Source: Azoarcus sp.
Lineage (GTDB): Bacteria; Pseudomonadota; Gammaproteobacteria; Burkholderiales; Rhodocyclaceae
Direction: 5' to 3'
Length of the DNA: 41,217 bases
NCBI GenBank assembly: GCA_020725025.1
Contig: DYFV01000046.1
Location: 1 to 41,217 of the forward strand
The notes under the pieces are model-generated. The model saw nothing but the letters and a program-made list of their open reading frames with translations. It was not told the DNA's origin and made no database searches. The position numbers and the translations under genes were made by a program. This document shows positions 1-8,917 of this stretch, piece after piece; the first letter of the stretch is position 1, and each line of letters starts with the position of its first letter.

Positions 1-43
1 GAATACGGCTGACTTGGGTGAGCGAGCTCAGAACGTCAATTAA
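1..43. other. Abrupt non-coding junction at the left edge
   Basis: These bases read differently from the GC-rich coding DNA that follows: they contain AT-rich stretches and stop codons in all three frames for the leftward gene that enters them. A HerA-like reading frame should continue for several hundred more codons but ends here. Either a rearrangement has replaced the rest of the gene, or this is an assembly end. Nothing else is recognisable. Confidence 0.4.
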
Positions 44-508
44 TCAGGGGTTCCTGAGGTCGAGGAGCAGCAGGCCGTTGTCGTCGGCGATCTTGAACAC
101 CAGCTGCAGCACGCCCGACTGGGTCTCGTTGAGGTTCAGGAGCCGCGCGAGCAGCAGCGGCCCCATGTCCGAGACGGTGGCCCGCACCGGATGGCCGTTC
201 TCCCCGAAGACGTCCCACAGCACCACGCTGTTCGCGCGCGGTGTGAAGCCCTCGACGCCCAGCATCGCGAGCCGCTCCTTGAGGCGCTCGGACGGCACGC
301 CGGCCGCACCGATCCCCGACAGGTCGCCCTTTACGTCGGCCAGGAACACCGGCACGCCGATCCCCGCGAAGGACTCGGCGAGCTTCTGCAGGGTCACCGT
401 CTTGCCGGTGCCGGTGGCGCCCGTCACCAGCCCGTGCCGGTTCGCCAGGCGCGGCAGCAGACTGAGTTCCTTGTCGGCGGTCCTGGCGATGACGAGCGGC
501 GGGATCAT
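44..508 (-). pseudogene. HerA-like ATPase (DUF853/YjgR family), truncated at its 3' end
   Basis: The 154 visible residues match the N-terminal part of the YjgR/DUF853 HerA-type P-loop ATPases, cytoplasmic proteins of poorly defined function. The Walker A motif GATGTGKT is near residues 30-37, and a Walker B-like segment [12 protein letters not shown] follows near residue 54. Family members are about 500 residues long. This one stops after LLLLDLRNP, just where the conserved region continues in relatives, and all three forward frames are closed within the next 40 bases, so one frameshift does not explain it. The ATG at 508 has GGAGGC about 5 bases upstream. The preceding cysteine-rich gene ends only 33 bases away on the same strand, so the two are probably co-transcribed. 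The identification is firm. Whether the gene is truly broken or only cut by an assembly end is not known. Confidence 0.7.
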
Positions 509-541
509 GGGGAGCCTCCGGTGGGTCGGGTCGAAGCGGGG

Positions 542-1195
542 TCAGAGCGGGAAGCGGAAATCGCACATGGAGGAGCACTGCTCGTAGCGCGACTGGCAGT
601 CGTCGCAGGCGGCGCCGCTGCAGGTGCGCTTGCACGCGCGCAGCGGCTCGCCGCAGGCACGCACGCAGGAATTCCAGTCGGGCTGCGCTTTCACCGGATG
701 GGCGAGCGAGGGGCGAGCGGCCAGCTCCTCCAGGCAGGCGTCGAGCGCGAGGGTGCGCGCCGGACCGGGCAGCAGTGCCCAGGCATCCGGCGTGAGCGCT
801 GCGTCGTGCTCGATCGCCGCCACGTCGCGCGGCACCAGCAGATCCGAGCGCAGCAGCGTGGCGAGACCCGCGCAGTCGGCGCGCCTGGCGTCCTCCAGGG
901 TACGCGCCTCGCCCGCCGGCAGCCCCAGCTCGTGGCGCGCGCACTCGTGAGCGTACATGAAGAGCCGCGTGTCGGAACGCAGCTCGGGCAGCACGTCCGG
1001 GTTGTAGCGGATCGTGGGGCGCCCCCCCACGTAGGCCGTGTCCACCGCCCGGACAAGCGAGCGATCGAGTTGCGACGGCACCGCCCGGCCGTCCGCGTCG
1101 ACGCAGCCCTGGAAGGTCAGGTACTCCTCGCCACGCGCCGCACCGAGCGTGAGCATGAGCGCCACGGCGAGCAGCCACCTCATTGCGCTTGTCAT
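542..1195 (-). CDS. Exported cysteine-rich hypothetical protein with a HECARH motif
   Basis: I do not recognise a named family. The start at 1195 is chosen because GGAGGT lies 7-8 bases upstream; an in-frame ATG at 1183 is the alternative. The first 25 or so residues form a signal peptide ([18 protein letters not shown]), so the 217-residue product is probably exported. The middle carries [11 protein letters not shown], which resembles the zinc-binding HExxH of metallopeptidases, but the second His is displaced by one residue (HECAR-H), so activity is doubtful. The C-terminal third is rich in cysteines, about eight in 40 residues, suggesting disulfides in the periplasm. The gene lies 33 bases upstream of the HerA-like gene on the same strand. 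Presence of a real gene is likely; function is unknown. Confidence 0.6.
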   Translation of the reverse strand: MTSAMRWLLAVALMLTLGAARGEEYLTFQGCVDADGRAVPSQLDRSLVRAVDTAYVGGRPTIRYNPDVLPELRSDTRLFMYAHECARHELGLPAGEARTLEDARRADCAGLATLLRSDLLVPRDVAAIEHDAALTPDAWALLPGPARTLALDACLEELAARPSLAHPVKAQPDWNSCVRACGEPLRACKRTCSGAACDDCQSRYEQCSSMCDFRFPL

Positions 1196-1317
1196 TGCAG
1201 CAACCTCCAATCGCTTGCCGCGACGATCGTTCCGGCGATCGAACCGGCGTATGGAAAATGACGTCAATCTACCAGAAGGCCCCGGCGGGCGGGACGGGCG
1301 GCGACGAGCGGGAACGG

Positions 1318-1323
1318 TATAAT
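1318..1323 (+). promoter_or_regulatory. Likely -10 element of yebC
   Basis: A perfect TATAAT lies 43 bases before the yebC start codon, inside a GGTATAATGCCGGC context followed by a T-run. No convincing -35 box is seen in the GC-rich stretch upstream. Assignment is by sequence and position only. Confidence 0.5.
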
Positions 1324-1365
1324 GCCGGCTTTTTCAATCGCCGAGCGGCAGCATCGAGGTTAGTC

Positions 1366-2094
1366 ATGGCGGGTCATTCCAAGTGGGCCAACATCCAGCA
1401 TCGCAAGGGTCGTCAGGACGCCAAGCGAGGCAAGGTTTTCACCAAACTGATCAAGGAAATCACCGTCGCCGCGCGCATGGGCGGCGGTGACCCCAACTTC
1501 AATCCGCGCCTGCGTCTCGCGGTGGACAAGGCCAAGGCCGAGAACATGCCGGGCGACAACATCGACCGCGCCATCAAGCGCGGCACCGGCGAGCTCGAGG
1601 GCGTGAGCTACGAGGAGGCGCGCTACGAGGGCTACGGCATCGGCGGCGCGGCGGTGATGGTGGACTGCCTCACCGACAACAAGACGCGCACCGTGGCCGA
1701 CGTGCGCCACGCCTTCTCCAAGTACGGCGGCAACATGGGCACCGACGGCTGCGTGGCCTTCCAGTTCAAGCACTGCGGCCAACTGGTGTTCGCGCCCGGC
1801 ACGAACGAGGATGCGCTGATGGAAGCGGCGCTCGAAGCCGGTGCCGAGGACGTGGCGGCCAACGACGACGGCTCCATCGAGGTGATCACCGCTCCGTACG
1901 AGTTCACCACCGTCAAGGAGAACCTCGAGAAGGCCGGCTTCAAGGCCGAGTTCGGCGAGGTCACCATGAAGCCGCTGAACGAGACCGAGCTTGCCGGCGA
2001 GGACGCCGAGCGCATGCGGAAGCTCCTGGACGCGCTGGAGTCCCTCGACGACGTGCAGGAGGTCTACACCTCCGCGGTGATGGACGAGGAGTAA
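1366..2094 (+). CDS. yebC: YebC/TACO1-family regulator
   Basis: The 242-residue product is a full-length YebC/PmpR-TACO1 family protein. It opens with the hallmark [14 protein letters not shown] and carries the conserved [17 protein letters not shown] segment in the middle domain. Family members are cytoplasmic proteins described as transcriptional regulators and, more recently, as factors that relieve ribosome stalling. The ATG at 1366 is preceded by GAGG at about 7 bases; the longer upstream frame lacks family similarity. In many proteobacteria yebC is followed directly by ruvC-ruvA-ruvB. Here ruvC is found 18 kb further on and ruvAB are not in the window, so the usual cluster is broken up. 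Confidence 0.95.
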   Translation: MAGHSKWANIQHRKGRQDAKRGKVFTKLIKEITVAARMGGGDPNFNPRLRLAVDKAKAENMPGDNIDRAIKRGTGELEGVSYEEARYEGYGIGGAAVMVDCLTDNKTRTVADVRHAFSKYGGNMGTDGCVAFQFKHCGQLVFAPGTNEDALMEAALEAGAEDVAANDDGSIEVITAPYEFTTVKENLEKAGFKAEFGEVTMKPLNETELAGEDAERMRKLLDALESLDDVQEVYTSAVMDEE

Positions 2095-2115
2095 GTCCGG
2101 CGCCGGGCGTCACGC

Positions 2116-2133
2116 TGTGCGGATTTCCGCACA
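2116..2133. promoter_or_regulatory. Inverted repeat upstream of the TRAP operon (candidate activator site 1)
   Basis: TGTGCGG and CCGCACA form 7-base arms around a 4-base centre. There is no following T-run, so it is a poor terminator for yebC. It lies about 120 bases before the sigma54-type promoter at 2250, a distance typical of enhancer sites for NtrC/DctD-type activators. The role is inference. Confidence 0.4.
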
Positions 2134-2151
2134 CGCCGCCCGGCCCCCGTT

Positions 2152-2176
2152 CCGGGAATCCGCAAAGGACTCCCGG
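2152..2176. promoter_or_regulatory. Second inverted repeat upstream of the TRAP operon (candidate activator site 2)
   Basis: CCGGGAATCC and GGACTCCCGG are 10-base arms with one mismatch and a 5-base spacer. The element lies about 75 bases before the sigma54 promoter match and 18 bases after the first inverted repeat. It has no T-run. A paired binding site for the response regulator encoded downstream is plausible; a weak yebC terminator is the alternative. Confidence 0.35.
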
Positions 2177-2249
2177 CAGCGCGCCCGACCGCGGCACGCA
2201 AGCCGTTGAATCGGAAAAAGATATTTCTCCTCCTCGCGACCGGCCGGAG

Positions 2250-2265
2250 TGGCCCGGCGCTTGCG
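2250..2265 (+). promoter_or_regulatory. Sigma54 (-24/-12) promoter of the TRAP operon
   Basis: TGGCCCGGCGCTTGCG fits the sigma54 consensus TGGCACG-N4-TTGC with one change (A to C) and exact GG-GC spacing. Transcription would begin near 2276, about 57 bases before the ATG of the solute-binding protein. The same locus encodes a sigma54-dependent activator with GAFTGA (7468-8805), which makes the match meaningful. Confidence 0.6.
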
Positions 2266-2332
2266 AATGGACTCCCGTCGGCCGGCACCCCGCCGCCCGA
2301 TCCATCCGCAAACAAGACGAGGAGGAGACCTC

Positions 2333-3292
2333 ATGCACATTACCCGCATCCTGGCCGGGCTTACGCTCGCCACCGCCGCGCTCACCGCCAGCGCCGATCA
2401 GCAGTTCGTGAACATCGTGACCGGCGGCACCAGCGGGGTGTACTACCCCCTGGGCGTGGCCCTGTCCCAGGTCATCGGAAAGGAGCTGCCCGAGGCCAAG
2501 GTGAGCGTGCAGTCCACCAAGGGCTCGGCGGAGAACGCCAACCTGCTGCAGGCGGGCCGCGGCGAGCTGGGCTTCGGCCTGGCCGACGCGATCGCCGACG
2601 CCTGGGCCGGCGACGCCGAGGCGGGCTTCAAGAAGAAGCTCGACAAGCTGCGCGGCGTGGCGGCGATCTACCCCAACTACATCCAGCTGGTGGCGAGCGC
2701 CGACTCCGGCATCAAGACCCTGGCCGACCTCAAGGGCAAGCGCATCTCGGTGGGCGCACCGAAGTCGGGCACCGAGCTCAACGCCCGCGCCATCTTCAAG
2801 GCTGCCGGCTACACCTACGGCGACTTCGGCAAGGTCGAGTACCTGCCCTTCGGGGAGTCGGTCGAGCTCATCAAGAACCGCCAGCTCGACGCCACCCTGC
2901 TCTCGGCCGGCCTGGGCGTGGCCGCCATCCGCGACCTGAGCACCAGCATCAAGGTGGTGTTCGTGCCGATTCCCGCCGACGTGGTGGCGAAGATCGGCAA
3001 CGCCGCCTACCAGGCCGGCGCCATCCCGGCCAACACCTACGACGGCCAGGGCGCCGACATCCCGACGGTGCAGATCCGAAACGTGCTGGTGACCCACGCC
3101 GACGTGCCGGCGGACACCGTCTACGCGATGACCAAGGCGCTCTTCGGCAACCTGGATCACCTGAAGAGCGCCCACAGCGCGGCCAAGGCGATCTCCCTCG
3201 AGACCGCCGCCTACGGCGTGCCGGTACCGCTGCATCCGGGCGCCGCGCGCTTCTACGCGGAGACCAACGCCCAGGCCAAGGCCGGGCGCTGA
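2333..3292 (+). CDS. TAXI-family TRAP transporter solute-binding protein
   Basis: This 319-residue periplasmic protein captures the substrate for a TRAP transporter. It belongs to the TAXI (TRAP-associated extracytoplasmic immunogenic) family: the mature protein starts with FVNIVTGGTSGVYYPLG, the family's characteristic opening, followed by the TKGSAENANLLQAG segment and KRISVGAPKSGTE. Residues 1-21 form a signal peptide ending in TASA. The ATG at 2333 is preceded by GAGGAGGAGA, a strong ribosome binding site; the ORF upstream of it has no similarity. The permease follows after a gap that holds a REP-like repeat. Relatives bind glutamate, other carboxylates or unknown compounds, so the substrate cannot be read from sequence. 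Confidence 0.95.
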   Translation: MHITRILAGLTLATAALTASADQQFVNIVTGGTSGVYYPLGVALSQVIGKELPEAKVSVQSTKGSAENANLLQAGRGELGFGLADAIADAWAGDAEAGFKKKLDKLRGVAAIYPNYIQLVASADSGIKTLADLKGKRISVGAPKSGTELNARAIFKAAGYTYGDFGKVEYLPFGESVELIKNRQLDATLLSAGLGVAAIRDLSTSIKVVFVPIPADVVAKIGNAAYQAGAIPANTYDGQGADIPTVQIRNVLVTHADVPADTVYAMTKALFGNLDHLKSAHSAAKAISLETAAYGVPVPLHPGAARFYAETNAQAKAGR

Positions 3293-3308
3293 GATTCGCT
3301 CCGCGTCC

Positions 3309-3398
3309 GTAACCCGGATGGCGTGAAACGAGGTTCGGAACGGGCGGAGGTCGTTTCACCGTCCGTCCCGGATTCCGTTGGGGCTCCATCCGGGCTAC
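3309..3398. repeat. REP-like repeat, copy A (paired)
   Basis: About 90 bases bounded by GTAACCCGGATGG on the left and CCATCCGGGCTAC on the right, with an internal CCCGGATTCCG. It lies between the solute-binding protein and permease genes and has the same ends as copies at 23446, 25695 (half) and 29778. It could form a stem-loop that tunes the SBP-to-permease expression ratio (inference). Confidence 0.75.
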
Positions 3399-3454
3399 GA
3401 GCTGCCGCGCTTCCGACAACGACAACGCACCGACCGGTGCGAGGAGACTCCGCC

Positions 3455-5515
3455 ATGTCCGACCACGCCGCCCAGGCGCCCCTGCCCTACGGCTGGGCGC
3501 TCGGTCCGCAGGCCCGCCTGCTGTTCCTGATCGGCATCCTGTTCGCCGCCTTCCAGATCCTCACCGCCGCCTTCAGCCCGCTGTCCTCCCAGATCGTGCG
3601 CGCGGTGCACGTCGGCTTCCTGCTGCTGCTCGTCTTCGGCCTGGGCGCGGCCGCGCAGCCGCGCCCCGTCCTGCGGGTGCCGCTGTGGCTGCTCGGCGTG
3701 GCGGGCTTCGGGCTCGCCTTCTACCACTGGGTGTACGAGGCGGATCTCATCCAGCGCGCCGGCGACCCGAGCACGAGCGATCTCGTGGTCGGCACCGTCA
3801 CCCTGGTGCTGGTATTCGAGGCGGCGCGGCGCGTGCTGGGGCCCGCCCTGCCGCTGATCTGCCTCGCCTTCCTCGGCTATGCGCTGTTCGGCGAGTACCT
3901 GCCGGGCGACCTCGCCCACCGCGGCTACGACTTCTCCCAGGTGGTGGAGCAGCTCGCCTTCGGCACCGAGGGCATCTACGGCGTGCCCACCTACGTGAGC
4001 TCGACCTACATCTTCCTGTTCATCCTGTTCGGCTCCTTCCTGGAGCAGGCGGGGATGATCCGCCTCTTCACGGATTTCGCCCTGGGCACGGTGGGCCACA
4101 CCCGCGGCGGGCCGGCCAAGGTGGCGGTGATGTCATCCGGCCTGATGGGCACCATCAGCGGCTCGGGCGTGGCCAACGTGGTCACCACCGGCCAGTTCAC
4201 CATCCCGCTGATGAAGAAGTTCGGCTACCGGGCGGATTTCGCCGGCGGCGTCGAGGCCACGGCCAGCATGGGCGGGCAGATCATGCCGCCGGTGATGGGG
4301 GCGGTGGCCTTCATCATGGCCGAGACCATCGGCGTGCCCTACCTGGAGATCTGCCTGGCCGCCGCGATCCCCGCCGCGCTCTACTTCTTCACCGCCTTCT
4401 GGATGGTGCATCTGGAAGCGGGCCGCGCGGACCTCCTCGGGATGCCCAAGTCCGAGTGCCCCAATCCATGGACGGCGGTGCGGCGCGACTGGTACCTGCT
4501 GCTGCCGCTGGCGGTGCTGGTGTGGCTGCTCTTCTCCGGCTTCACCCCGCTCTTCTCGGGCACCGTGGGGCTCGCCCTCACGGCGGTGCTGATCTTCGGC
4601 GGCGCCATCGCACTGCGGCTGAAGGGCACCGCCCTGCGGGTGGCGTTTTGGGTGGCGCTGGCGCTCGCCTGCTCGGCCTTCTTCAAGTGGGGCATCGGTG
4701 TCTTCTTCGTGGTGATCGCGGTGCTGGCCGTGCTGTGCGCGGGACGCCGCGACGGGCGCGGCACCCTCGCCGTGGCGGTGCACGCGCTCGCCGACGGCGC
4801 GCGCCATGCGCTGCCGGTGGGCGTCGCCTGCGCGCTGGTGGGCGTTATCATCGGCTCGCTCACGCTCACCGGCGGCGCCACCAGCTTCGCCAACGCCATC
4901 CTCGAGGTGGGCCGCGACAATCTCTTCCTGTCGCTGCTGCTGACCATGCTCACCTGCCTCGTGCTGGGCATGGGCATCCCCACCATCCCCAACTACATCA
5001 TCACCTCCTCGCTGGCCGCACCCGCGCTGCTGGAGCTGGGCGTGCCGCTGGTGGTGAGCCACATGTTCGTCTTCTACTTCGGGATCATGGCCGACCTCAC
5101 CCCGCCGGTGGCGCTCGCCGCCTTCGCCGCGGCGCCGATCGCGCGCACCTCGGGCATGAAGATCGGCCTGCAGGCGGTGCGCATCGCCATCGCCGGCTTC
5201 ATCGTGCCCTACATGGCGGTGTACTCGCCCGAGCTGATGCTGCAGGGCGACTGGACGGTGGGCGCGGTGCTCTACATCGTGGCAAAGGCGGTGCTCGCGG
5301 TGGTGCTGTGGGGCGCAGCCACCATCGGCTACCTGCGCGGCGCGATGTCGGTGCCCGAGCGGCTGTTCGCCATCGCTGCGGCCGCCGCGCTGGTCGCCGC
5401 GCTGCCGATCACCGACGAGATCGGCTTCGGGCTGGCGGCGCTGGTGCTCGCGTGGCACTTCCTGCGCCTGCGCCGCGCCACGCCCGCCGCCGCAGCGGAG
5501 GGCGTGCGCGGTTGA
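3455..5515 (+). CDS. TRAP transporter fused permease (DctQM type)
   Basis: The 686-residue inner-membrane protein fuses the small (4 TM) and large (12 TM) TRAP permease subunits, as is usual for TAXI systems. It imports the ligand delivered by the periplasmic binding protein, driven by an ion gradient. Hydrophobic segments run throughout. The large-subunit signature is near residues 220-290: GGPAKVAVMSSGLMGTISGS, then GGQIMPPVMGAVAFIMAE; a second half repeats with LVLGMGIPTIPNYI and LTPPVALAAFAAAPIA. The ATG at 3455 has GAGGAGA about 8 bases upstream; the frame extends further upstream only through the REP-like repeat. It is separated from the SBP gene by that repeat and is followed 40 bases later by the sensor kinase. 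Confidence 0.94.
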   Translation: MSDHAAQAPLPYGWALGPQARLLFLIGILFAAFQILTAAFSPLSSQIVRAVHVGFLLLLVFGLGAAAQPRPVLRVPLWLLGVAGFGLAFYHWVYEADLIQRAGDPSTSDLVVGTVTLVLVFEAARRVLGPALPLICLAFLGYALFGEYLPGDLAHRGYDFSQVVEQLAFGTEGIYGVPTYVSSTYIFLFILFGSFLEQAGMIRLFTDFALGTVGHTRGGPAKVAVMSSGLMGTISGSGVANVVTTGQFTIPLMKKFGYRADFAGGVEATASMGGQIMPPVMGAVAFIMAETIGVPYLEICLAAAIPAALYFFTAFWMVHLEAGRADLLGMPKSECPNPWTAVRRDWYLLLPLAVLVWLLFSGFTPLFSGTVGLALTAVLIFGGAIALRLKGTALRVAFWVALALACSAFFKWGIGVFFVVIAVLAVLCAGRRDGRGTLAVAVHALADGARHALPVGVACALVGVIIGSLTLTGGATSFANAILEVGRDNLFLSLLLTMLTCLVLGMGIPTIPNYIITSSLAAPALLELGVPLVVSHMFVFYFGIMADLTPPVALAAFAAAPIARTSGMKIGLQAVRIAIAGFIVPYMAVYSPELMLQGDWTVGAVLYIVAKAVLAVVLWGAATIGYLRGAMSVPERLFAIAAAAALVAALPITDEIGFGLAALVLAWHFLRLRRATPAAAAEGVRG

Positions 5516-5555
5516 GCGGGCCACGCACTTGCGGCGGCGCGGCGAGGGCACCATC

Positions 5556-7460
5556 ATGGCCGCCATGATCACGCCCTCGGACGTCACCCTGCACGCCGCT
5601 CGGGGACGGGCCGCCGCCCCCTGGCTGCGGCCCGCGCTGCGGGTCGGCGTGGCGGTGGCCCTGTGCGTGCTCGCCGGGGCGCTGGCGTGGCAGGCGAGCT
5701 TCGCCTGGCGGGTGGGCGAGCTCGCCGCGGCCGACCGCCCGCGCCTCGACTTCTACGGCCTGGTGCTTTCCCAGAAGCTCGAGGAGTTCCGCTACCTGCC
5801 GGCGCTGGTCGGCATGGACCTGCGCATCGCCGCGGTCCTGGACGAGCCCGACGCGCCGGCGCGGGTGGACGCCGCCAACCGCTATCTCGCCTCGCTGCAG
5901 CGCGATCCGACGGTGAGCGCGGTGTACGTGCTCGACCGCCACGGCCGCACCCTGGCGTCCAGCAACTGGGCCGACGAGACCTCCTACGTGGGCCACAACT
6001 ACGCCTTCCGCCCCTACTTCCAGGAGGCGATGGAGGGCAAGGCGGGGCGCTTCTACGGCATCGGCGTCACCACCCTGACCCCGGGCTACTTCCTCTCCTC
6101 GCCCATCCTGCGCGACGGCGAGGTGATCGGCGTGGCGGCGATCAAGGTGCTCCTCGGCGCCATCGAGCGCGACTGGCAGCGAAGCGGCGACACACTGCTG
6201 CTCGCCGACGACACCGGCGTGCTCCTCATCGCCTCGCCTGCCCACTGGCGCTACCGCACGCTGCGCCCGCTGCCGGAGACGGTGGCACGTCGCCTGCGCA
6301 ACACCCGCCAGTATGCCGACGCCGACCTCACCCCGCTCACGGACGCCACCGGCGCGCCGCTGCCGGTGTTCGACCAGCCCCGGGTGGTGCGCTTCACGCC
6401 CGACGACGGGCCCGAGGCGGGCAAGAGGCAATACGCCCGCTATCTGGTGCAGTCGTTGCCGATCGACCCGCCGGGATGGCGGCTGCTGATGCTCACCGAC
6501 CTGGAGCCCGCGCGGGACAGCGCCCTCTCCAACGCCGTGGCGGCCGGCTTCGCCACCGCCTTCCTGCTCTCGCTCGGCGTGTATGCCCACCTGCGCCGCC
6601 GCCGGCGCCAGGAGCGCCTCGCCTCCCAGCGCGCCCTGCAGCGCGCCAACGACGCGCTGGAGCAGCGCATCGCCGAGCGCACCGCCGATCTGCTCGAGGC
6701 CAACCAGGAACTGCAGGACAAGGTGGCCGCCCTGAAGGAAGCCGAGCGCATCCTCACCGAGACCCGCGACGCGGCCATCCAGGGTGGCAAGCTCGCGGCC
6801 CTGGGGCAGATGGCGGCCGGCATCACCCACGAGATCAACCAGCCGCTGGCCGCCCTCACCACCCTCGCCGACAACGCGGTGCGCTTCCTCGACAAGGGCC
6901 GCGAGCCCGACGCGCGCGCCAACCTCGACCACATCAGCCAGCTCGCGGAGCGCATGGGGCGCATCGTCGCCCAGCTCAAGACCTTCTCCCGCCGCGAGAG
7001 GGTGCAGGTGCACCCGGTGCCGGTGGCCGACGCGGTGGACAACGCGGCGCTGCTGGTGGAGTCGCGGCGGCGCGCCGCCGAGGTGGCGATCGAGGTCCGC
7101 CACGAGGAGCCGGGCCTCGCGGTGATGGCCGACCCCACGCGGCTCGAGCAGGTGCTGGTGAACCTGGCGCTCAACGCCTGCGACGCGGTGGAGGGGCGCG
7201 CCGAGCGCCGCCTCCTGATCGCCAGCCGGCGCGACGGGAAGGAGGCGGTGATCGTGCTCGCCGACTCCGGCCCCGGCATCGACCCCGAAGTGATGCCCCA
7301 CCTCTTCGAGGCCTTCTTCACCACCAAACCTGCCGGCAAGGGGCTGGGCCTGGGGCTCGCGCTGTCCAGGCTCATCATCGACAGCCTGGGCGGGCGGCTC
7401 GCCGCGGCCAACGACCCCGCGGGCGGCGCCCGCTTCGAGATCCGCCTCCCCTGTGCATGA
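5556..7460 (+). CDS. DctB-like membrane sensor histidine kinase
   Basis: The 634-residue protein has a TM helix at about residues 27-49, a periplasmic double-Cache-like sensor region (about 50-325), a second TM near 326-345, a coiled coil, then the kinase core. The phosphoacceptor is His425 in THEINQPLAAL. The ATP-binding domain has a NACDAVEG N-box, DSGPGID and a GKGLGLGLALS G-box. This layout is that of DctB, which senses C4-dicarboxylates and phosphorylates DctD. The ligand here is probably that of the adjacent TAXI transporter. Start 5556 follows GAGGG at about 7 bases; ATGs at 5529 and 5565 are possible. The regulator gene follows at once. Confidence 0.9.
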   Translation: MAAMITPSDVTLHAARGRAAAPWLRPALRVGVAVALCVLAGALAWQASFAWRVGELAAADRPRLDFYGLVLSQKLEEFRYLPALVGMDLRIAAVLDEPDAPARVDAANRYLASLQRDPTVSAVYVLDRHGRTLASSNWADETSYVGHNYAFRPYFQEAMEGKAGRFYGIGVTTLTPGYFLSSPILRDGEVIGVAAIKVLLGAIERDWQRSGDTLLLADDTGVLLIASPAHWRYRTLRPLPETVARRLRNTRQYADADLTPLTDATGAPLPVFDQPRVVRFTPDDGPEAGKRQYARYLVQSLPIDPPGWRLLMLTDLEPARDSALSNAVAAGFATAFLLSLGVYAHLRRRRRQERLASQRALQRANDALEQRIAERTADLLEANQELQDKVAALKEAERILTETRDAAIQGGKLAALGQMAAGITHEINQPLAALTTLADNAVRFLDKGREPDARANLDHISQLAERMGRIVAQLKTFSRRERVQVHPVPVADAVDNAALLVESRRRAAEVAIEVRHEEPGLAVMADPTRLEQVLVNLALNACDAVEGRAERRLLIASRRDGKEAVIVLADSGPGIDPEVMPHLFEAFFTTKPAGKGLGLGLALSRLIIDSLGGRLAAANDPAGGARFEIRLPCA

Positions 7461-7467
7461 GACGAAC

Positions 7468-8805
7468 ATGAGCATCATCCGACCCTGCGTGCTGCTGATC
7501 GAAGACGACGCCTCGGTGCGGCTGGGCATCGAGCAGGCGCTCTCGCTCGCCGACATCCCGGTGCGCGCCTTCGAGCGCGCCGAACCGGCTTTGGAGCGCA
7601 TCGCGGCCGGCTTCGGCGGCGTCGTCGTCACCGACGTGCGCCTGCCCGGCATGGACGGCCTCGCCTGCCTCGCCCGGGTGACGGCCATCGACCCCGACAT
7701 CCCGGTGGTGCTCATCACCGGGCACGGTGGCGTGGCCATGGCGGTGCAGGCGATGCGCGAGGGCGCCTACGACTTCATCGAAAAGCCGTTCAAGTCCGAC
7801 CGCCTGGTGGAGGTGGTGCAGCGCGCCCTCGACCGCCGCCGCCTGGTGCTGGAGAACCGCCAGCTCAAGGAGGCGCTGGCGGAGCGGCGTGCGGTGCGCC
7901 TCATCGGCGAGGTACCGGCGATCCAGAACATCCGCCGGGTGGTGGGGACGATCGCGCCCACCGAGGTGGACGTGCTGATCTACGGCGAGACCGGCACCGG
8001 CAAGGAGGTGCTCGCCCGCGCCATCCACGCCGCGAGCGAGCGGCGCGGCGAGTTCGTTGCGATCAACTGCGCGGCCATGCCCGAGAGCGTGTTCGAGAGC
8101 GAGGTCTTCGGCCACGAAGCGGGCGCCTTCACCGGCGCCATCAAGCGGCGCATCGGCAAGATCGAGCACGCGGCCGGCGGCACCCTCTTCCTGGACGAGA
8201 TCGAGTCCATGCCGCTCGCGCTGCAGGTGAAGCTGCTGCGGGTGCTGCAGGAGAGGAAGCTGGAGCGGCTGGGCAGCAACCAGTCGATCGACGTGGACTG
8301 CCGGGTGATCGCAGCGAGCAAGTCCGACCTCAAGGCGCTCGCCGACGAGGGACGCTTTCGCAGCGACCTCTTCTACCGCCTCAACGTGATCTGCCTGCAG
8401 CTGCCGGCCTTGCGCGAGCGCAAGGAGGATATCCCGCTGCTCGTCACCCACTTCCTCCAGGAGGCCGCCCGGCGCTACCGCTGCCCCATCCCGCCGCTGC
8501 CCGAGCATCAGATCGACGATTGGGTGGCCCAGGACTGGCCGGGCAACGTGCGCGAGCTCCGGAACGCGGTGGACCGCTTCTGCCTGGGGGTGGCGGTCGC
8601 CGAGGAGCGCGACGCGGACACGGGGGCATCGCTCTCCGAGCGCATGGACCGCTTCGAGCGCCAGCTCATCGAGGACGCCCTGCGCCGCAGCGGCGGCAGC
8701 GTCGGGGCCGCCGCCGAGCGGCTGCAGATGCCGCGCAAGACGCTCTACGACAAGCTGCAGCGGCACCGGCTGATCCCGGACGACTACCGGGAGCGGGCTT
8801 CGTAG
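7468..8805 (+). CDS. DctD-like sigma54-dependent response regulator
   Basis: This 445-residue activator has an N-terminal receiver domain (phosphoacceptor Asp56 in VVVTDVRLPGMDG), a central AAA+ domain with Walker A GETGTGKE at about 173-180 and GAFTGA at about 219-224, and a C-terminal Fis-type helix-turn-helix (AAAERLQMPRKTLYDKLQRH). GAFTGA contacts sigma54, so it should drive a -24/-12 promoter; one is found at 2250 before the transporter genes. The ATG at 7468 lies 8 bases after the kinase stop; an in-frame GTG at 7453 overlapping the kinase gene is an alternative start. The kinase and regulator are thus co-transcribed and probably control the transporter in front of them. Confidence 0.92.
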   Translation: MSIIRPCVLLIEDDASVRLGIEQALSLADIPVRAFERAEPALERIAAGFGGVVVTDVRLPGMDGLACLARVTAIDPDIPVVLITGHGGVAMAVQAMREGAYDFIEKPFKSDRLVEVVQRALDRRRLVLENRQLKEALAERRAVRLIGEVPAIQNIRRVVGTIAPTEVDVLIYGETGTGKEVLARAIHAASERRGEFVAINCAAMPESVFESEVFGHEAGAFTGAIKRRIGKIEHAAGGTLFLDEIESMPLALQVKLLRVLQERKLERLGSNQSIDVDCRVIAASKSDLKALADEGRFRSDLFYRLNVICLQLPALRERKEDIPLLVTHFLQEAARRYRCPIPPLPEHQIDDWVAQDWPGNVRELRNAVDRFCLGVAVAEERDADTGASLSERMDRFERQLIEDALRRSGGSVGAAAERLQMPRKTLYDKLQRHRLIPDDYRERAS

Positions 8806-8917
8806 CGGCGCGCCAGGCAAATTGCCGCGGGCGATTCGGGGGTTTTGCCGTGTTCGGCGCCCCGGGGGCCGCGCAATCATGGAGACCCACCCCCCGGGGC
8901 CACGACAGGAGATCGCC

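Noticed and set aside
2116..2176. The two inverted repeats as a rho-independent terminator of yebC
   Set aside because: Neither stem is followed by a T-run, and their spacing to the sigma54 promoter fits activator sites better, although this is not proven.
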